A stretch of 64,000 nt of DNA, from the NCBI RefSeq assembly GCF_024655635.1, contig NZ_JANLGI010000005.1:181392-245391 (forward strand), read 5' to 3'. The translations under genes and the position numbers were made by a program. This stretch comes from Allobosea sp. 47.2.35 (lineage in GTDB: Bacteria > Pseudomonadota > Alphaproteobacteria > Rhizobiales > Beijerinckiaceae). Numbering within the stretch: the stretch's first letter is position 1; each line of letters starts with the position of its first letter. The notes under the pieces were generated by a model. That model searched no databases. It saw nothing but the letters and a program-made list of their open reading frames with translations, and was not told the origin of the DNA. Shown here in pieces: positions 1-8,379 of the stretch.

Positions 1-193
1 CGCGCTCGGACGGAACCGCATCGCCCGGCTGGAAGACATCGCTCTCGATCAGGCGCGACAGGGCACCGGCGAGCCTGAGATAGCGCGGTGTCGGGTCGTC
101 GCCGGCCAGCGCCTGCAGGATCGCCTGCTGCTTGGCCGTCATCGCCTCCGGCGCGGGCCCACGCACAGCACGTCCGGACCCGGCCTCGCTCAC
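1..193 (-). CDS. GntR-family transcriptional regulator, N-terminal part (cut by window edge)
   Basis: Only the first 64 codons lie in the window. The visible part reads as the start of a GntR winged-helix domain: a YLRLAGALSRLIES helix followed by the QPGDAVPSER wing/turn motif. A GTG start at 193 overlaps the murQ stop codon as GTGA, so it is the second gene of a murQ operon; an internal ATG at 142 is the alternative start. GntR proteins of the NagR/DasR (HutC) type control amino-sugar genes and recognise TGGTCT-type sites, and such sites are present before murQ and two other operons here. The effector domain is outside the window, so the subfamily is inferred from context. Confidence 0.8.
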   Translation of the reverse strand, partial: MSEAGSGRAVRGPAPEAMTAKQQAILQALAGDDPTPRYLRLAGALSRLIESDVFQPGDAVPSER

Positions 194-1116
194 GGCACCG
201 CCTTGGGCCGAACCGGCGCCTCCGCCGCCGACCCGGAACCGAGATCGACGAGCGCGAGGCGTAGATTGCCGCGATGGCGCGTTAGCAGGGTTTCAGCCTG
301 GGCAGTATCGGCGCCGCTGGCCAGCAAGGCCGCCCGCTTCACGTCGCCGCGAGCGCGGTCGAGATGCCGGGCTGCCGCCTCGATGCCGCAACCGGTGATC
401 ATGTCGACCATCTCGGCGGCTCGGTGCCTGAGCTTGGCGTTGGTGGCCCGCATATGGACCATCAATCCGCGATAGACACGGCCCAGCCGGATCATCAGCA
501 GGGTCGAGAACAGGTTGAGCACGATCTTCTGCGCCGTGCCCGCCTTCATCCGCGTCGAGCCGGCAACGACCTCCTCGCCGGTTTCGATGAGGATGCCGAG
601 ATCGGCGGTGCGCAGCAGGGCCGAGCCGCGATTATTGGCGACGCCGAGCGTCAACGCACCGCGCGCCTTCGCCTCGCCGATCGCCGCGAGCGTATAGGGC
701 GTGCGGCCGCTGGCGGCGAGGCCGATGACGACGTCGTTCGCGCCGATATTCGCGCGGCGCATCGCCTCGGTGCCGTCATCGACCGAATCCTCGGCATTCT
801 CGACCGCGTGCAGGATCGCCTCATCGCCGCCCGCGATGGCGAAGCCGAGGCGCTCTTCCGGCCAGTCGAAGGTCGGTGTCAGTTCCGCGCCGTCCTGCAC
901 GCCGATGCGCCCGGAGGTGCCGGCGCCGGCATAGATCAGGCGCCCGCCCGCCTCGAGCCGCGGCACCGCGGCAGCAACGGCCTCGGCGATCGCCGGCAAT
1001 GAGGTCGCGATCGCCGCGACAGCCGCGAGTTGCCCCTCGTAGAGCGCCTTCAGGATATCGAGATCGCCCCAGGCATCGAGATCCTGAAAGCGCGCGCTGA
1101 CATCTTCGGTCGCCAT
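190..1116 (-). CDS. murQ: N-acetylmuramic acid 6-phosphate etherase
   Basis: The enzyme cleaves the D-lactyl ether of MurNAc-6-phosphate to give GlcNAc-6-phosphate and D-lactate, a cytoplasmic step of cell-wall recycling. The 308-residue product has a SIS sugar-isomerase domain with the glycine-rich motif YAGAGTSGRIGVQDGAEL, matching the GAGTSGR-plus-acidic pattern of MurQ, and a C-terminal helical extension; length is normal for the family. The ATG at 1116 was chosen because residues upstream of it have no family similarity. It is paired with the GntR gene and lies near anmK, whose product is its substrate. A 19-base operator-like motif stands just upstream. Confidence 0.93.
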   Translation of the reverse strand: MATEDVSARFQDLDAWGDLDILKALYEGQLAAVAAIATSLPAIAEAVAAAVPRLEAGGRLIYAGAGTSGRIGVQDGAELTPTFDWPEERLGFAIAGGDEAILHAVENAEDSVDDGTEAMRRANIGANDVVIGLAASGRTPYTLAAIGEAKARGALTLGVANNRGSALLRTADLGILIETGEEVVAGSTRMKAGTAQKIVLNLFSTLLMIRLGRVYRGLMVHMRATNAKLRHRAAEMVDMITGCGIEAAARHLDRARGDVKRAALLASGADTAQAETLLTRHRGNLRLALVDLGSGSAAEAPVRPKAVP

Positions 1117-1132
1117 GAACAGCCTCTTGTGA

Positions 1133-1151
1133 CCAGACCAAATTAAGTCCA
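1133..1151 (-). promoter_or_regulatory. Operator-like 19-mer before murQ
   Basis: On the minus strand this reads TGGACTTAATTTGGTCTGG and ends 16 bases before the murQ start. It aligns base for base with motifs at 3276-3294 and 15655-15673 around the pattern TGG-N8-TGGTCY. TGGTCT is also the half-site of DasR/NagR-type GntR operators. Its position close to the start codon would suit repression. Binding is inferred. Confidence 0.55.
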
Positions 1152-1190
1152 CTTTAGCCCAGTAGCAAGCCGGAAGCGGACAGGGAAGCC

Positions 1191-2090
1191 ATGTCGCAAC
1201 CAGAACCGCCGATTTCCCTTCCAGCTCGCGCCGCACGCCTGACCGCCAATGTCTCGCCCTTCCTGCTCGGCCTCGCCGGAATTGCCCTGCTCACAGTGAT
1301 GGACGGCGTCGTGAAGGCGCTTTCGCCGCGCTACAGCGCCTTGCATCTCACCTTCCTGCGCTTCGCGGTGACGGCCGCGATGGGCGCCCTGCTCTTCCTC
1401 GCCCTGCGCGCGCCGCTGCCGGACCGCGGCGTCGTCACCGGCAATCTGCTGCGCGGGGTACTGGTCGTGCTGTCGACGCTCGGCTTCTTCTACGGGCTCG
1501 CCGTGCTGCCGCTGGCAGAGGTCTTCATCATCTCCTTCATCGCGCCGCTGCTGGTCGCGCTCATCGCGATCCCGCTGCTTGGCGAGCGGCCGAAGCCGCT
1601 GGTCTATGTCGCGCTGGCGCTCGGCTTCATCGGTGTCCTGGTGACGGCCGGCGGCTTCAGCCTCGCGACGATCGCGCCGGAGCGGGCTCTTGGAATTGCC
1701 GCTGTGCTCGGCTGCGCCGTGGCCTACGCGCTCTCCATCGTGCTGCTGCGCCAGAGGGCCAAGCGCGGCGACCCGCCCTTGACGATCGCGCTGTTCCAGT
1801 CGGCGATCCCCGCAGCCCTGCTTGCTCTGCCGGCCGCGCTGTTCTGGGCGCCGATCGCGCCTGCCGACTGGCCGGCCCTCATCCTGATTGGCGCGCTCGG
1901 CCTTGCCGGCCATGTCGCGCTGGCGCTCGCCTTCGCGCGGGGTGAGGCCAGCCGCCTGGTCGCGGTCGAATATACCGGGCTGATCTGGGCGATCCTGATC
2001 GGCCTCGTCTTCTTCGCGGAAATGCCGACGCCGCACTCCCTGCTTGGCGCCGCGCTCATCATCGGCGCCTGCTGGCTGCTCAGGCGCTAG
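1191..2090 (+). CDS. EamA/DMT-family membrane transporter
   Basis: The 299-residue protein has about ten hydrophobic segments arranged as two EamA repeats, the architecture of the drug/metabolite transporter superfamily. A short hydrophilic N-terminus is followed by a membrane segment starting near residue 20. The gene is divergent from murQ across 74 bases and overlaps the 3' end of anmK by 4 bases on the opposite strand. Substrate cannot be read from the sequence; by location it might export an amino sugar, lactate or an amino acid, but many DMT proteins are unrelated to their neighbours. Confidence 0.85.
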   Translation: MSQPEPPISLPARAARLTANVSPFLLGLAGIALLTVMDGVVKALSPRYSALHLTFLRFAVTAAMGALLFLALRAPLPDRGVVTGNLLRGVLVVLSTLGFFYGLAVLPLAEVFIISFIAPLLVALIAIPLLGERPKPLVYVALALGFIGVLVTAGGFSLATIAPERALGIAAVLGCAVAYALSIVLLRQRAKRGDPPLTIALFQSAIPAALLALPAALFWAPIAPADWPALILIGALGLAGHVALALAFARGEASRLVAVEYTGLIWAILIGLVFFAEMPTPHSLLGAALIIGACWLLRR

Positions 2091-3190
2091 GCCGGAAGGT
2101 TCAGCCGCCCGCCGGTCAGGGGCTGCGGCACGCCGGTCGTGCCGGGCAGGCTGAGGGCCAAGCCCTTCACCGAGCGGATCGCGAGATAGCCGAAGGTCTG
2201 CGCCTCGATGACGTCGCCGGCCCAGCCGGCCGCCTCGACCGGCTCGACCGGCACGCCGAGGCGTGCCTGCAGGCGGCGCATGAAGTGGCCGTTGAGGCGC
2301 CCGCCGCCGGTGACGAGCCAACGCCGCGGCGCCTTCGGCACATGCCGCAGCGCATCGACCACGCTCTCGACCGTGAAAGCCGCGAGCGTCGCCGCGCCAT
2401 CGGCATCGGAAAGCGCTTCGACGACCTGCGCACGGCGATGGAAATCGTTGCGGTCCAGCGATTTGGGCGCCGGGCGGTCGAAATAGGGATTGACCATGAA
2501 TTCGGCGACGAGGTCCTCGCGCACCGTCCCGCTAGCCGCCAGCACGCCATCGGCGTCATAGGTCTTGCCGAGGCGGCGCAGGACGAAATCGTCGAGGATC
2601 GCGCTGGCCGGGCCGGTATCGAAGGCGATCACCTCGTCACCATCGATATAGGTGACATTGCCGACCCCGCCGAGGTTGAGCACCATCACGGGCTGCTCCA
2701 GTCCCTGGGCCAGCGCACGGTGATAGAGCGGCGCGAAGGGCGCGCCTTCGCCGCCGGCCTCGACATCGGCATGGCGGAAACGGTCGACGGTCGGGATGCC
2801 GAGCGCGCGCGCCACGGCAGGCCCGTCCATCAGCTGGCGCGTGAAGCGGATTTCGGGGCGATGATAGACGGTCTGCCCGTGCAGGCCGACAAGATCGACG
2901 CTCTCCGGCTTGACCCCCTGCTCCGCCATGAATTGCCTGATGGCATCGAGATGGGCCGCAGTCACGGCCGCTTCCAGCTCCTGCAGCGGTTCCGTCACCG
3001 CGCGCTCGGCCTCGGCGATCAGCGCCTGCAGCGCGCGACGGGTTTCGGGCGGATAGGGATAAGAGGCACCGGCGCCGAAGCCGAGCTGCTCGCGGCCGTC
3101 GCTCTCGACGATCGAGACATCGATGCCATCCATCGAGGTCCCGCTGATCACGCCGATCGCCGTCAGCACCGGCTTATCGAGGTCACGCAT
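2087..3190 (-). CDS. anmK: Anhydro-N-acetylmuramic acid kinase
   Basis: AnmK hydrolyses and phosphorylates 1,6-anhydro-MurNAc with ATP to MurNAc-6-phosphate, the substrate of MurQ. The 367-residue product carries the family signature GTSMDGID at residues 17-24, the GGEGAPFAP motif, NLGGVGN and the FDTGPA phosphate-binding segment. Start chosen at the ATG at 3190, directly ahead of conserved sequence; the frame stays open upstream but without similarity. It is divergent from the peptide-type importer at 3358, and the 167-base gap holds a putative GntR-type operator. Confidence 0.94.
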   Translation of the reverse strand: MRDLDKPVLTAIGVISGTSMDGIDVSIVESDGREQLGFGAGASYPYPPETRRALQALIAEAERAVTEPLQELEAAVTAAHLDAIRQFMAEQGVKPESVDLVGLHGQTVYHRPEIRFTRQLMDGPAVARALGIPTVDRFRHADVEAGGEGAPFAPLYHRALAQGLEQPVMVLNLGGVGNVTYIDGDEVIAFDTGPASAILDDFVLRRLGKTYDADGVLAASGTVREDLVAEFMVNPYFDRPAPKSLDRNDFHRRAQVVEALSDADGAATLAAFTVESVVDALRHVPKAPRRWLVTGGGRLNGHFMRRLQARLGVPVEPVEAAGWAGDVIEAQTFGYLAIRSVKGLALSLPGTTGVPQPLTGGRLNLPA

Positions 3191-3275
3191 CGCCGCTTCG
3201 CTCCCCTGCAACCTCGCGCGAAGCTGCCGCGAGGCTTGCACCGGCTCTAGGCGATCGGCTAAGCCTTGTCCAGAT

Positions 3276-3294
3276 TGGTCCATAAGTGGTCCAT
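3276..3294 (+). promoter_or_regulatory. Operator-like direct repeat between anmK and the importer operon
   Basis: The sequence TGGTCCATAAGTGGTCCAT holds two exact TGGTCCAT copies offset by 11 bases, one helical turn. It matches the 19-mers before murQ and before the PP2C/sugar-importer operon. Here it points toward the rightward importer operon, as the other two point toward the leftward genes they precede, but it could also affect anmK. Confidence 0.6.
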
Positions 3295-3357
3295 ATAGGA
3301 TAAGAACCTGCGCGAGCGCCGGCCAAAGGCGCCGTCTCATCATCTGGAGGGGTGATC

Positions 3358-4887
3358 ATGCAACATGTCGTGAAGCCAGGCTTCGGGCTGCGCCGCGCCT
3401 TGCGCTGCAGCGTCGCCGCGGCAGCCTTCGTCCTGCTCGCCGGCACCGCTTCGGCGCAGGTGCTCGAAGTCGCCGTCGAGGCCTCGCCCGCGGGGCTCGA
3501 CCCGCATATCGTCACCGCCTTCGCCTCGTCGCAACTGGTGTTCGGCCCGATCTACGAGGGCCTCACCGCGCTCGACAAGGACCTCAACATCATCCCGGGG
3601 CTGGCCCAGTCCTGGACCGCTTCGGCCGACGGCAAGACGGTGATCTTCAAGCTGCGGCCCGGCGTCACCTTCCATGACGGCAAGCCGATGGAGGCTGAGG
3701 ATGTCGCTTCGTCGCTGCGCCGCGTCCTGTCGAAGGATGTCGGCTCGCCGCTCGCCAGCCGCCTCTCCGCGATGGAGAGCGCGACCGCCATCGATGCGAC
3801 GACGCTGGAGTTGAAGCTCAAGGAGCCCTCCGCGCCGCTGCTCGCCTCGCTCACCGGCATCGCCATCGTGCCGCGCGGGCTGGAGGGCAACAAGGACGCG
3901 TTGCAGCGTGCGCCCATCGGCACCGGTCCGTTCAAGTTCGAGGAATGGCAGCCGAACGGCTTCATCCGCCTCGCCAGGCATGCCGGCTACTGGAACGCCG
4001 CCGAGGTCAAGCTCGCGGGCGTGAAGTTCAACTTCGTGCCGGAAGCGGCGACCCGTCAGGTCGGTATCGGCAACGGCCAGTTCGCGCTCCTGCCGCATAC
4101 CGATGCGGCGACCGCGCTCCAGCTCAAGGGCAAGCCGAACATTGCCATGCGAGAGACGACCGAACTCGCCTACACGCTGATCGGCATGAACACGTCGAAG
4201 CCGCCCTTCGACAACGCGAAGGTGCGCGAGGCCCTGAACTACGCGCTGAACCGCAAGGAGATCATCGATGCCGCGCTGTTCGGCAGCGGCACGCCGGCAG
4301 CTCCGCTCCCGGCCGTGCTGAAAGACTGGGCCGTCGATGTGAAGGACCTGCCCTGCTACGCCTATGATCCGGCCAAGGCGCAGGCCCTGCTCAAGGAGGC
4401 CGGCGTCGCGACCCCGGTTACGGTCAGCATGACCGTGCTGCCGCGCCAGGATATCCGCGACATCGCGCAGGTCGTGCAGCAGCAACTCGGCAAGGCTGGC
4501 TTCAAGGTCGAGCTGAAGAACCCCGAGCTCGGCCAGTTCGTGCAGGACTGGCGCAACTCGAATTTCGACCTCTTCGCCTCGACCAATGCCGGCAGCATCG
4601 AGCCGGACGATTATTTCTACCGCGCCTTCCGCACCGGCGGCTCGACCAACGTGTTCAAGTACAGCAACCCGGAGCTCGACGCGCTGCTCGACAAGGGCCG
4701 CGCGACGCTGGACAAGCCGGCGCGACAGGCTGCCTATCGCGACGCGCAGAAGATCCTGGGCTGCACGGGACCGGCAGCGCATATCGCCTATCCCACGCTG
4801 TTCAGCGCGGTGCGCGGCAATCTGCAGGGCTACGACATCTACGCCAACCGCTCGCTGGTCTCGCTCGGCCGCGCCAGCCTGCGCTGA
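3358..4887 (+). CDS. ABC importer solute-binding protein, peptide/nickel family (SBP family 5)
   Basis: This 509-residue periplasmic protein starts with a Sec signal peptide whose hydrophobic core ends at TASA|Q near residue 33. The body has typical DppA-like stretches, such as the AGLDPHIV opening and the DGKTVIFKLRPGVTFHDGKP segment. The ATG at 3358 is preferred over a GTG at 3352 because a GGAGG Shine-Dalgarno sequence ends 7 bases before it. It heads an operon with two permeases, GNAT, murA and a BadF kinase. Given anmK and murQ nearby, the ligand may be a muropeptide or amino-sugar compound; that is inference. Confidence 0.9.
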   Translation: MQHVVKPGFGLRRALRCSVAAAAFVLLAGTASAQVLEVAVEASPAGLDPHIVTAFASSQLVFGPIYEGLTALDKDLNIIPGLAQSWTASADGKTVIFKLRPGVTFHDGKPMEAEDVASSLRRVLSKDVGSPLASRLSAMESATAIDATTLELKLKEPSAPLLASLTGIAIVPRGLEGNKDALQRAPIGTGPFKFEEWQPNGFIRLARHAGYWNAAEVKLAGVKFNFVPEAATRQVGIGNGQFALLPHTDAATALQLKGKPNIAMRETTELAYTLIGMNTSKPPFDNAKVREALNYALNRKEIIDAALFGSGTPAAPLPAVLKDWAVDVKDLPCYAYDPAKAQALLKEAGVATPVTVSMTVLPRQDIRDIAQVVQQQLGKAGFKVELKNPELGQFVQDWRNSNFDLFASTNAGSIEPDDYFYRAFRTGGSTNVFKYSNPELDALLDKGRATLDKPARQAAYRDAQKILGCTGPAAHIAYPTLFSAVRGNLQGYDIYANRSLVSLGRASLR

Positions 4888-4905
4888 GCTAGCAAAGGTC
4901 GAGGC

Positions 4906-5856
4906 ATGCTCCGTCACCTGCTGCAGCGCGGCCTCGACCTCCTGATCGTGCTGTTCGGGATCTCCGTGATCGTCTTCCTGATGATCCGATTGATCCCGGG
5001 CGACGCGGTGGCGATCATGCTCGGCGCCAATACCGAGGTGACGCCGGAGCGCATCGCCGCGATGCGCGGCGCGCTCGGGCTCGACCGGCCCCTGCTGGAG
5101 CAATACTGGGTCTGGCTCAGCCAAGCCCTGCGCGGCGATTTCGGCACCTCGATCTGGACCGGGCGCCCGGTGATGCAGGAGATCGCGGCCCAGATCTGGC
5201 CGACGCTCCAGCTCACGTTGTTTTCGCTCGTGCTCGGCGCGGGGCTCGCGATCCCGGTCGGCTGCCTGATGGCGCATTGGCGCGGCGGCCGGGCCGATCT
5301 AGTCCTGCGTGTCGGTGCCATCGCCGGGCTCACCATCCCCTCCTTCTGGCTCGGCATCGTCATGCTGATGACAGTCGCGACGCTGGCGCCGAGCTTCGCC
5401 TCGCTCGGCTACGTCCCGTTCAGCGAGGACCCGCTCGGCAATCTCCAGCGACTGCTGCTGCCGGCGATCGCACTGGCACTGCCGATCCTGGCCAATCTCT
5501 CGCGGCTGGTGCGCACCGCCATGCTCGATGCGCTGGGCCAGGACTATATCCGCACCGCCCGCGCCAAGGGACTGGGCGAGCGCGCCGTGCTCTACCGGCA
5601 TGCCTTGCGCAATGCACTGATCCCCTTCGTCACCAGTGTCGGCATCATGACCGGCTATCTCCTCGGCGGCGCGATCGTGGTCGAGCAGGTCTTCTCGATC
5701 CCCGGCCTCGGCCGCCTGATCCTCGGCGCCATCGCCGAGCGCAATTATCCACTGGTCCAGGCCACGATCCTCGTCGTCACGGTCGGCTTCGTGCTGGTCA
5801 ACGCCCTCGTCGACTTCGCCTACGCGCTGATCGATCCTCGCTTGAGGACGGCCTGA
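4906..5856 (+). CDS. ABC importer permease, DppB type
   Basis: The 316-residue inner-membrane protein has six or so membrane spans and the cytoplasmic EAA loop (DYIRTARAKGLGERAVLYRH) that docks the ATPase. An N-terminal RLIPGDAV segment is characteristic of DppB/OppB permeases. It follows the binding protein by 18 bases and its stop overlaps the next start as TGATG, so the two permeases are translationally coupled. Confidence 0.92.
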   Translation: MLRHLLQRGLDLLIVLFGISVIVFLMIRLIPGDAVAIMLGANTEVTPERIAAMRGALGLDRPLLEQYWVWLSQALRGDFGTSIWTGRPVMQEIAAQIWPTLQLTLFSLVLGAGLAIPVGCLMAHWRGGRADLVLRVGAIAGLTIPSFWLGIVMLMTVATLAPSFASLGYVPFSEDPLGNLQRLLLPAIALALPILANLSRLVRTAMLDALGQDYIRTARAKGLGERAVLYRHALRNALIPFVTSVGIMTGYLLGGAIVVEQVFSIPGLGRLILGAIAERNYPLVQATILVVTVGFVLVNALVDFAYALIDPRLRTA

Positions 5857-6674
5857 TGAGCCAGAGCCGCCGCATCGCCGTCGTCGCCGGCATCTTCGTC
5901 GTCCTGCAGATCGTGCTGGCGCTCGCAGCGCCCTGGGTAGCGCCCTATGACCCGCTGGCGCAGGACATCGTCGCCCGGATGAAGGGGCCGAGCCTCGCGC
6001 ATTGGCTCGGCACCGACCATCTCGGCCGCGATATCCTCTCGCGCATCCTCTACGGCTACCGCACGGCGCTGGTCGCCTGCGGCATCGCGGTCGGGCTCGC
6101 GCTCGTGATCGGCGGCAGCCTCGGCCTGCTCGCCGCCTTCTACCGCGGCTGGTGGGACCGCATCATCATGCGGGCGATGGATATCCTCTTCGCTTTCCCG
6201 GTGATGTTATTGGCGATCGGCATCATCGCCATGCTCGGCCCGCGCACGGAAAGCGCCGCGATCGCCATCGCCGTGGTCTATGTGCCGATCTTCGCGCGCC
6301 TGATCCGGGGTCCCGCGATGGTGCTGGTCGAGAGCGATTTCGTCGCCGGCATCCGCTCGATCGGCGCGACCGATCTCAGGATCATGCTGCGCCATATCCT
6401 GCCCAATCTCGCCTCGGTCATCCTGGTGCAGAGTTCGCTGCTGCTCTCGGCCGCGATCCTGGTCGAGGCCTCGCTTTCCTTCCTCGGGCTCGGCACCCAG
6501 CCGCCGACGCCCTCGCTCGGTCTGATGCTGGCGGAAGGGCGCAATTTCGTGCTGCTTTCGCCCTGGAACGCGATCTTCGCCGGGCTCGGCATCCTCCTGC
6601 TCTCGCTCGGCTTCAACCTGCTCGGGGATGCCCTGCGCGACGAGCTCGATCCGCGGCTCAGGGGCCAGTCGTGA
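5856..6674 (+). CDS. ABC importer permease, DppC type
   Basis: The 272-residue inner-membrane protein has the DppC/OppC features: HWLGTDHLGRDILSR near the N-terminus, an EAA loop around GIRSIGATDLRIMLRHILPN, and a C-terminal GDALRDELDPR tail. It partners the DppB-type permease just upstream. No ATP-binding protein is encoded in this operon, so the transporter must use an ATPase made elsewhere. The start was placed at the ATG overlapping the upstream stop by one base; the open frame further upstream is only a shadow of the DppB gene. Confidence 0.92.
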   Translation: MSQSRRIAVVAGIFVVLQIVLALAAPWVAPYDPLAQDIVARMKGPSLAHWLGTDHLGRDILSRILYGYRTALVACGIAVGLALVIGGSLGLLAAFYRGWWDRIIMRAMDILFAFPVMLLAIGIIAMLGPRTESAAIAIAVVYVPIFARLIRGPAMVLVESDFVAGIRSIGATDLRIMLRHILPNLASVILVQSSLLLSAAILVEASLSFLGLGTQPPTPSLGLMLAEGRNFVLLSPWNAIFAGLGILLLSLGFNLLGDALRDELDPRLRGQS

Positions 6675-7120
6675 TCATCCGCAGGGCGGTCACGGCCGAT
6701 ATCGCGCCGGCCGCCGCGCTGATGGCGCAGGCCTATGCCACGCATTTCCGGCCGATCATGGGCGATGCCGCGCTCGATTTCGACCAAGCGCATTTCGAAA
6801 CGCGCTTCGCTCGCGAACTGGCTGACCTGACCGTCCTCGATGCGGACGGCGTGCGCGGCGTGCTGCTGGTCAAGGACGGGCATATCGCCATGCTCTTCGC
6901 CGCCGAGACCGGCCAAGGTCATGGCGCCGCGCTGCTGGCACATGCCGAGGCTCATGGCGCTCGATCGCTCGAAGTCTTCGCCACCAACGAAGGCGCGCGG
7001 CGTTTCTACGAGCGGGCGGGCTGGCAGGCGGTGCGCGACTACGAGCGCGAGTTCGCCGGCGCAACGCATCGCTTCCTGCGCTATGAGAAGCCGATGATTC
7101 CGGCACGGAGACAAGGCTGA
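6671..7120 (+). CDS. GNAT-family N-acetyltransferase
   Basis: This 149-residue protein has the GNAT layout: an N-terminal IRRAV strand, a TGQGHGAALLAHAEAHGA segment resembling the acetyl-CoA pyrophosphate loop, and a C-terminal NEGARRFYERAGW motif. A GTG start overlaps the stop of the permease as GTGA, and the stop overlaps murA by one base, so it is tightly built into the operon. The acceptor is unknown. Between a peptide-type importer and murA, an amino sugar, peptide amine or antibiotic are possible acceptors. Confidence 0.85.
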   Translation: MIIRRAVTADIAPAAALMAQAYATHFRPIMGDAALDFDQAHFETRFARELADLTVLDADGVRGVLLVKDGHIAMLFAAETGQGHGAALLAHAEAHGARSLEVFATNEGARRFYERAGWQAVRDYEREFAGATHRFLRYEKPMIPARRQG

Positions 7121-8379
7121 TGGACAAACTCCTGATCCGGGGCGGCCAGAGGCTGTCCGGCACGGTCGAGATCCGCGGCGCGAAGAATGCGGCGCTGCCG
7201 GCCTTTGCCGCGGCCCTGCTCTCGGACAAGCCGCTGACCCTGCGCAACTTGCCCGATGTCGTCGACGTCAAGACCATGCAGGCCTTGCTCGAAGGCTATG
7301 GCGTCGCCTTCTCCGGCCGCGCCGCCGATGCCTTGACGCTCGACGCCGCCAAAGCCGGGCCGCGCGAAACGAGCTACGACACCGTCCGCAAGATGCGCGC
7401 GACCATTCTCGTGCTCGGGCCGCTGGTGGCGCGCTTCGGCGAGGCGCGCGTCTCGCTGCCGGGCGGCTGCGCCATCGGCGCCCGGCCGGTCGACCTCCAC
7501 ATCAAGGCACTCGAAGCGCTCGGCGCCGAGATCGACGTAGCCGGCGGCTATATAGAGGCCAGGGCGCCGCGAGGCCTGAGCGGCGTGCGGATCGTCTTCC
7601 CGTTCTCCTCGGTCGGCGCGACCGAAACCGCGCTGCTGGCGGCAAGCCTCGCCAAGGGCGAGACCGAGATCGTCAACGCCGCCAAGGAGCCGGAGGTACT
7701 CGACCTCGCCCGTTGCCTCACGGCGATGGGCGTCAGGATCGAGGGCATCGGCAGCCACCGTCTGCTGGTCCAGGGCGCGCAGAGCCTGTCGCCCGCGACC
7801 CATCAGATCGTCGCCGACCGGATCGAGGCCGGCACCTATGCGGTCGCTGCTGCGATCACCGGCGGAGAGCTGGAGCTGGTCGGCGCGCGGCTCGAACATC
7901 TCGCCGCCGTCGGCGAGGCGCTGGAAGCGGCCGGCGTCCGGCTCTGGCCGAGCGACCGCGGCCTGATGGTGACGCGCCCCGGCCGGCTCACCGGCATCGA
8001 CATCATGACCCAGGCCTATCCCGGCTTCTCGACCGATCTGCAGGCGCAGTTCATGGCGCTGATGAGCGTCGCGGACGGCACCTCGCTGATCCGCGAGACG
8101 GTGTTCGAGAACCGCTTCATGCATGTGCCGGAACTGGTCCGGCTCGGCGCCGACATCACGCTGAAGGGCACCAGCGCGACCGTGCGCGGCGTCACCAAGC
8201 TGAAGGCGGCGCCGGTGATGGCGACCGACCTGCGCGCATCAGTCAGCCTCGTGCTGGCCGGGCTCGTCGCCGAGGGCGAGACCGTGGTCAGCCGCATCTA
8301 CCATCTCGACCGTGGCTATGAGGCGCTCGACCGCAAGCTCAAGCGCTGCGGCGCCGATATCGAGCGGGTACCAGCATGA
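7120..8379 (+). CDS. murA: UDP-N-acetylglucosamine 1-carboxyvinyltransferase
   Basis: MurA transfers enolpyruvate from phosphoenolpyruvate to UDP-GlcNAc, the first committed step of peptidoglycan synthesis. The 419-residue length equals the E. coli enzyme. Key residues are present: Lys22-Asn23 in AKNAALP, the fosfomycin-target Cys117 in LPGGCAIGARPVD, the FSTDLQAQF aspartate, and the HLDRGYEAL arginine. It is unusual to find murA inside an importer operon with recycling kinases; whether this is the only murA or a second copy cannot be seen. It overlaps its neighbours by 1 and 4 bases. Confidence 0.95.
   Translation: MDKLLIRGGQRLSGTVEIRGAKNAALPAFAAALLSDKPLTLRNLPDVVDVKTMQALLEGYGVAFSGRAADALTLDAAKAGPRETSYDTVRKMRATILVLGPLVARFGEARVSLPGGCAIGARPVDLHIKALEALGAEIDVAGGYIEARAPRGLSGVRIVFPFSSVGATETALLAASLAKGETEIVNAAKEPEVLDLARCLTAMGVRIEGIGSHRLLVQGAQSLSPATHQIVADRIEAGTYAVAAAITGGELELVGARLEHLAAVGEALEAAGVRLWPSDRGLMVTRPGRLTGIDIMTQAYPGFSTDLQAQFMALMSVADGTSLIRETVFENRFMHVPELVRLGADITLKGTSATVRGVTKLKAAPVMATDLRASVSLVLAGLVAEGETVVSRIYHLDRGYEALDRKLKRCGADIERVPA

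Noticed and set aside
1143..2321. Long open frame antisense to the DMT transporter and the end of anmK
   Set aside because: Its Arg/Gln-rich, low-complexity translation mirrors third-position GC bias, and the plus-strand frame encodes a clear membrane transporter.
3340..5277. 645-codon frame antisense to the peptide-binding protein and permease
   Set aside because: Composition is dominated by Arg, Glu and His as expected of a shadow frame; the opposite strand carries recognised proteins throughout.
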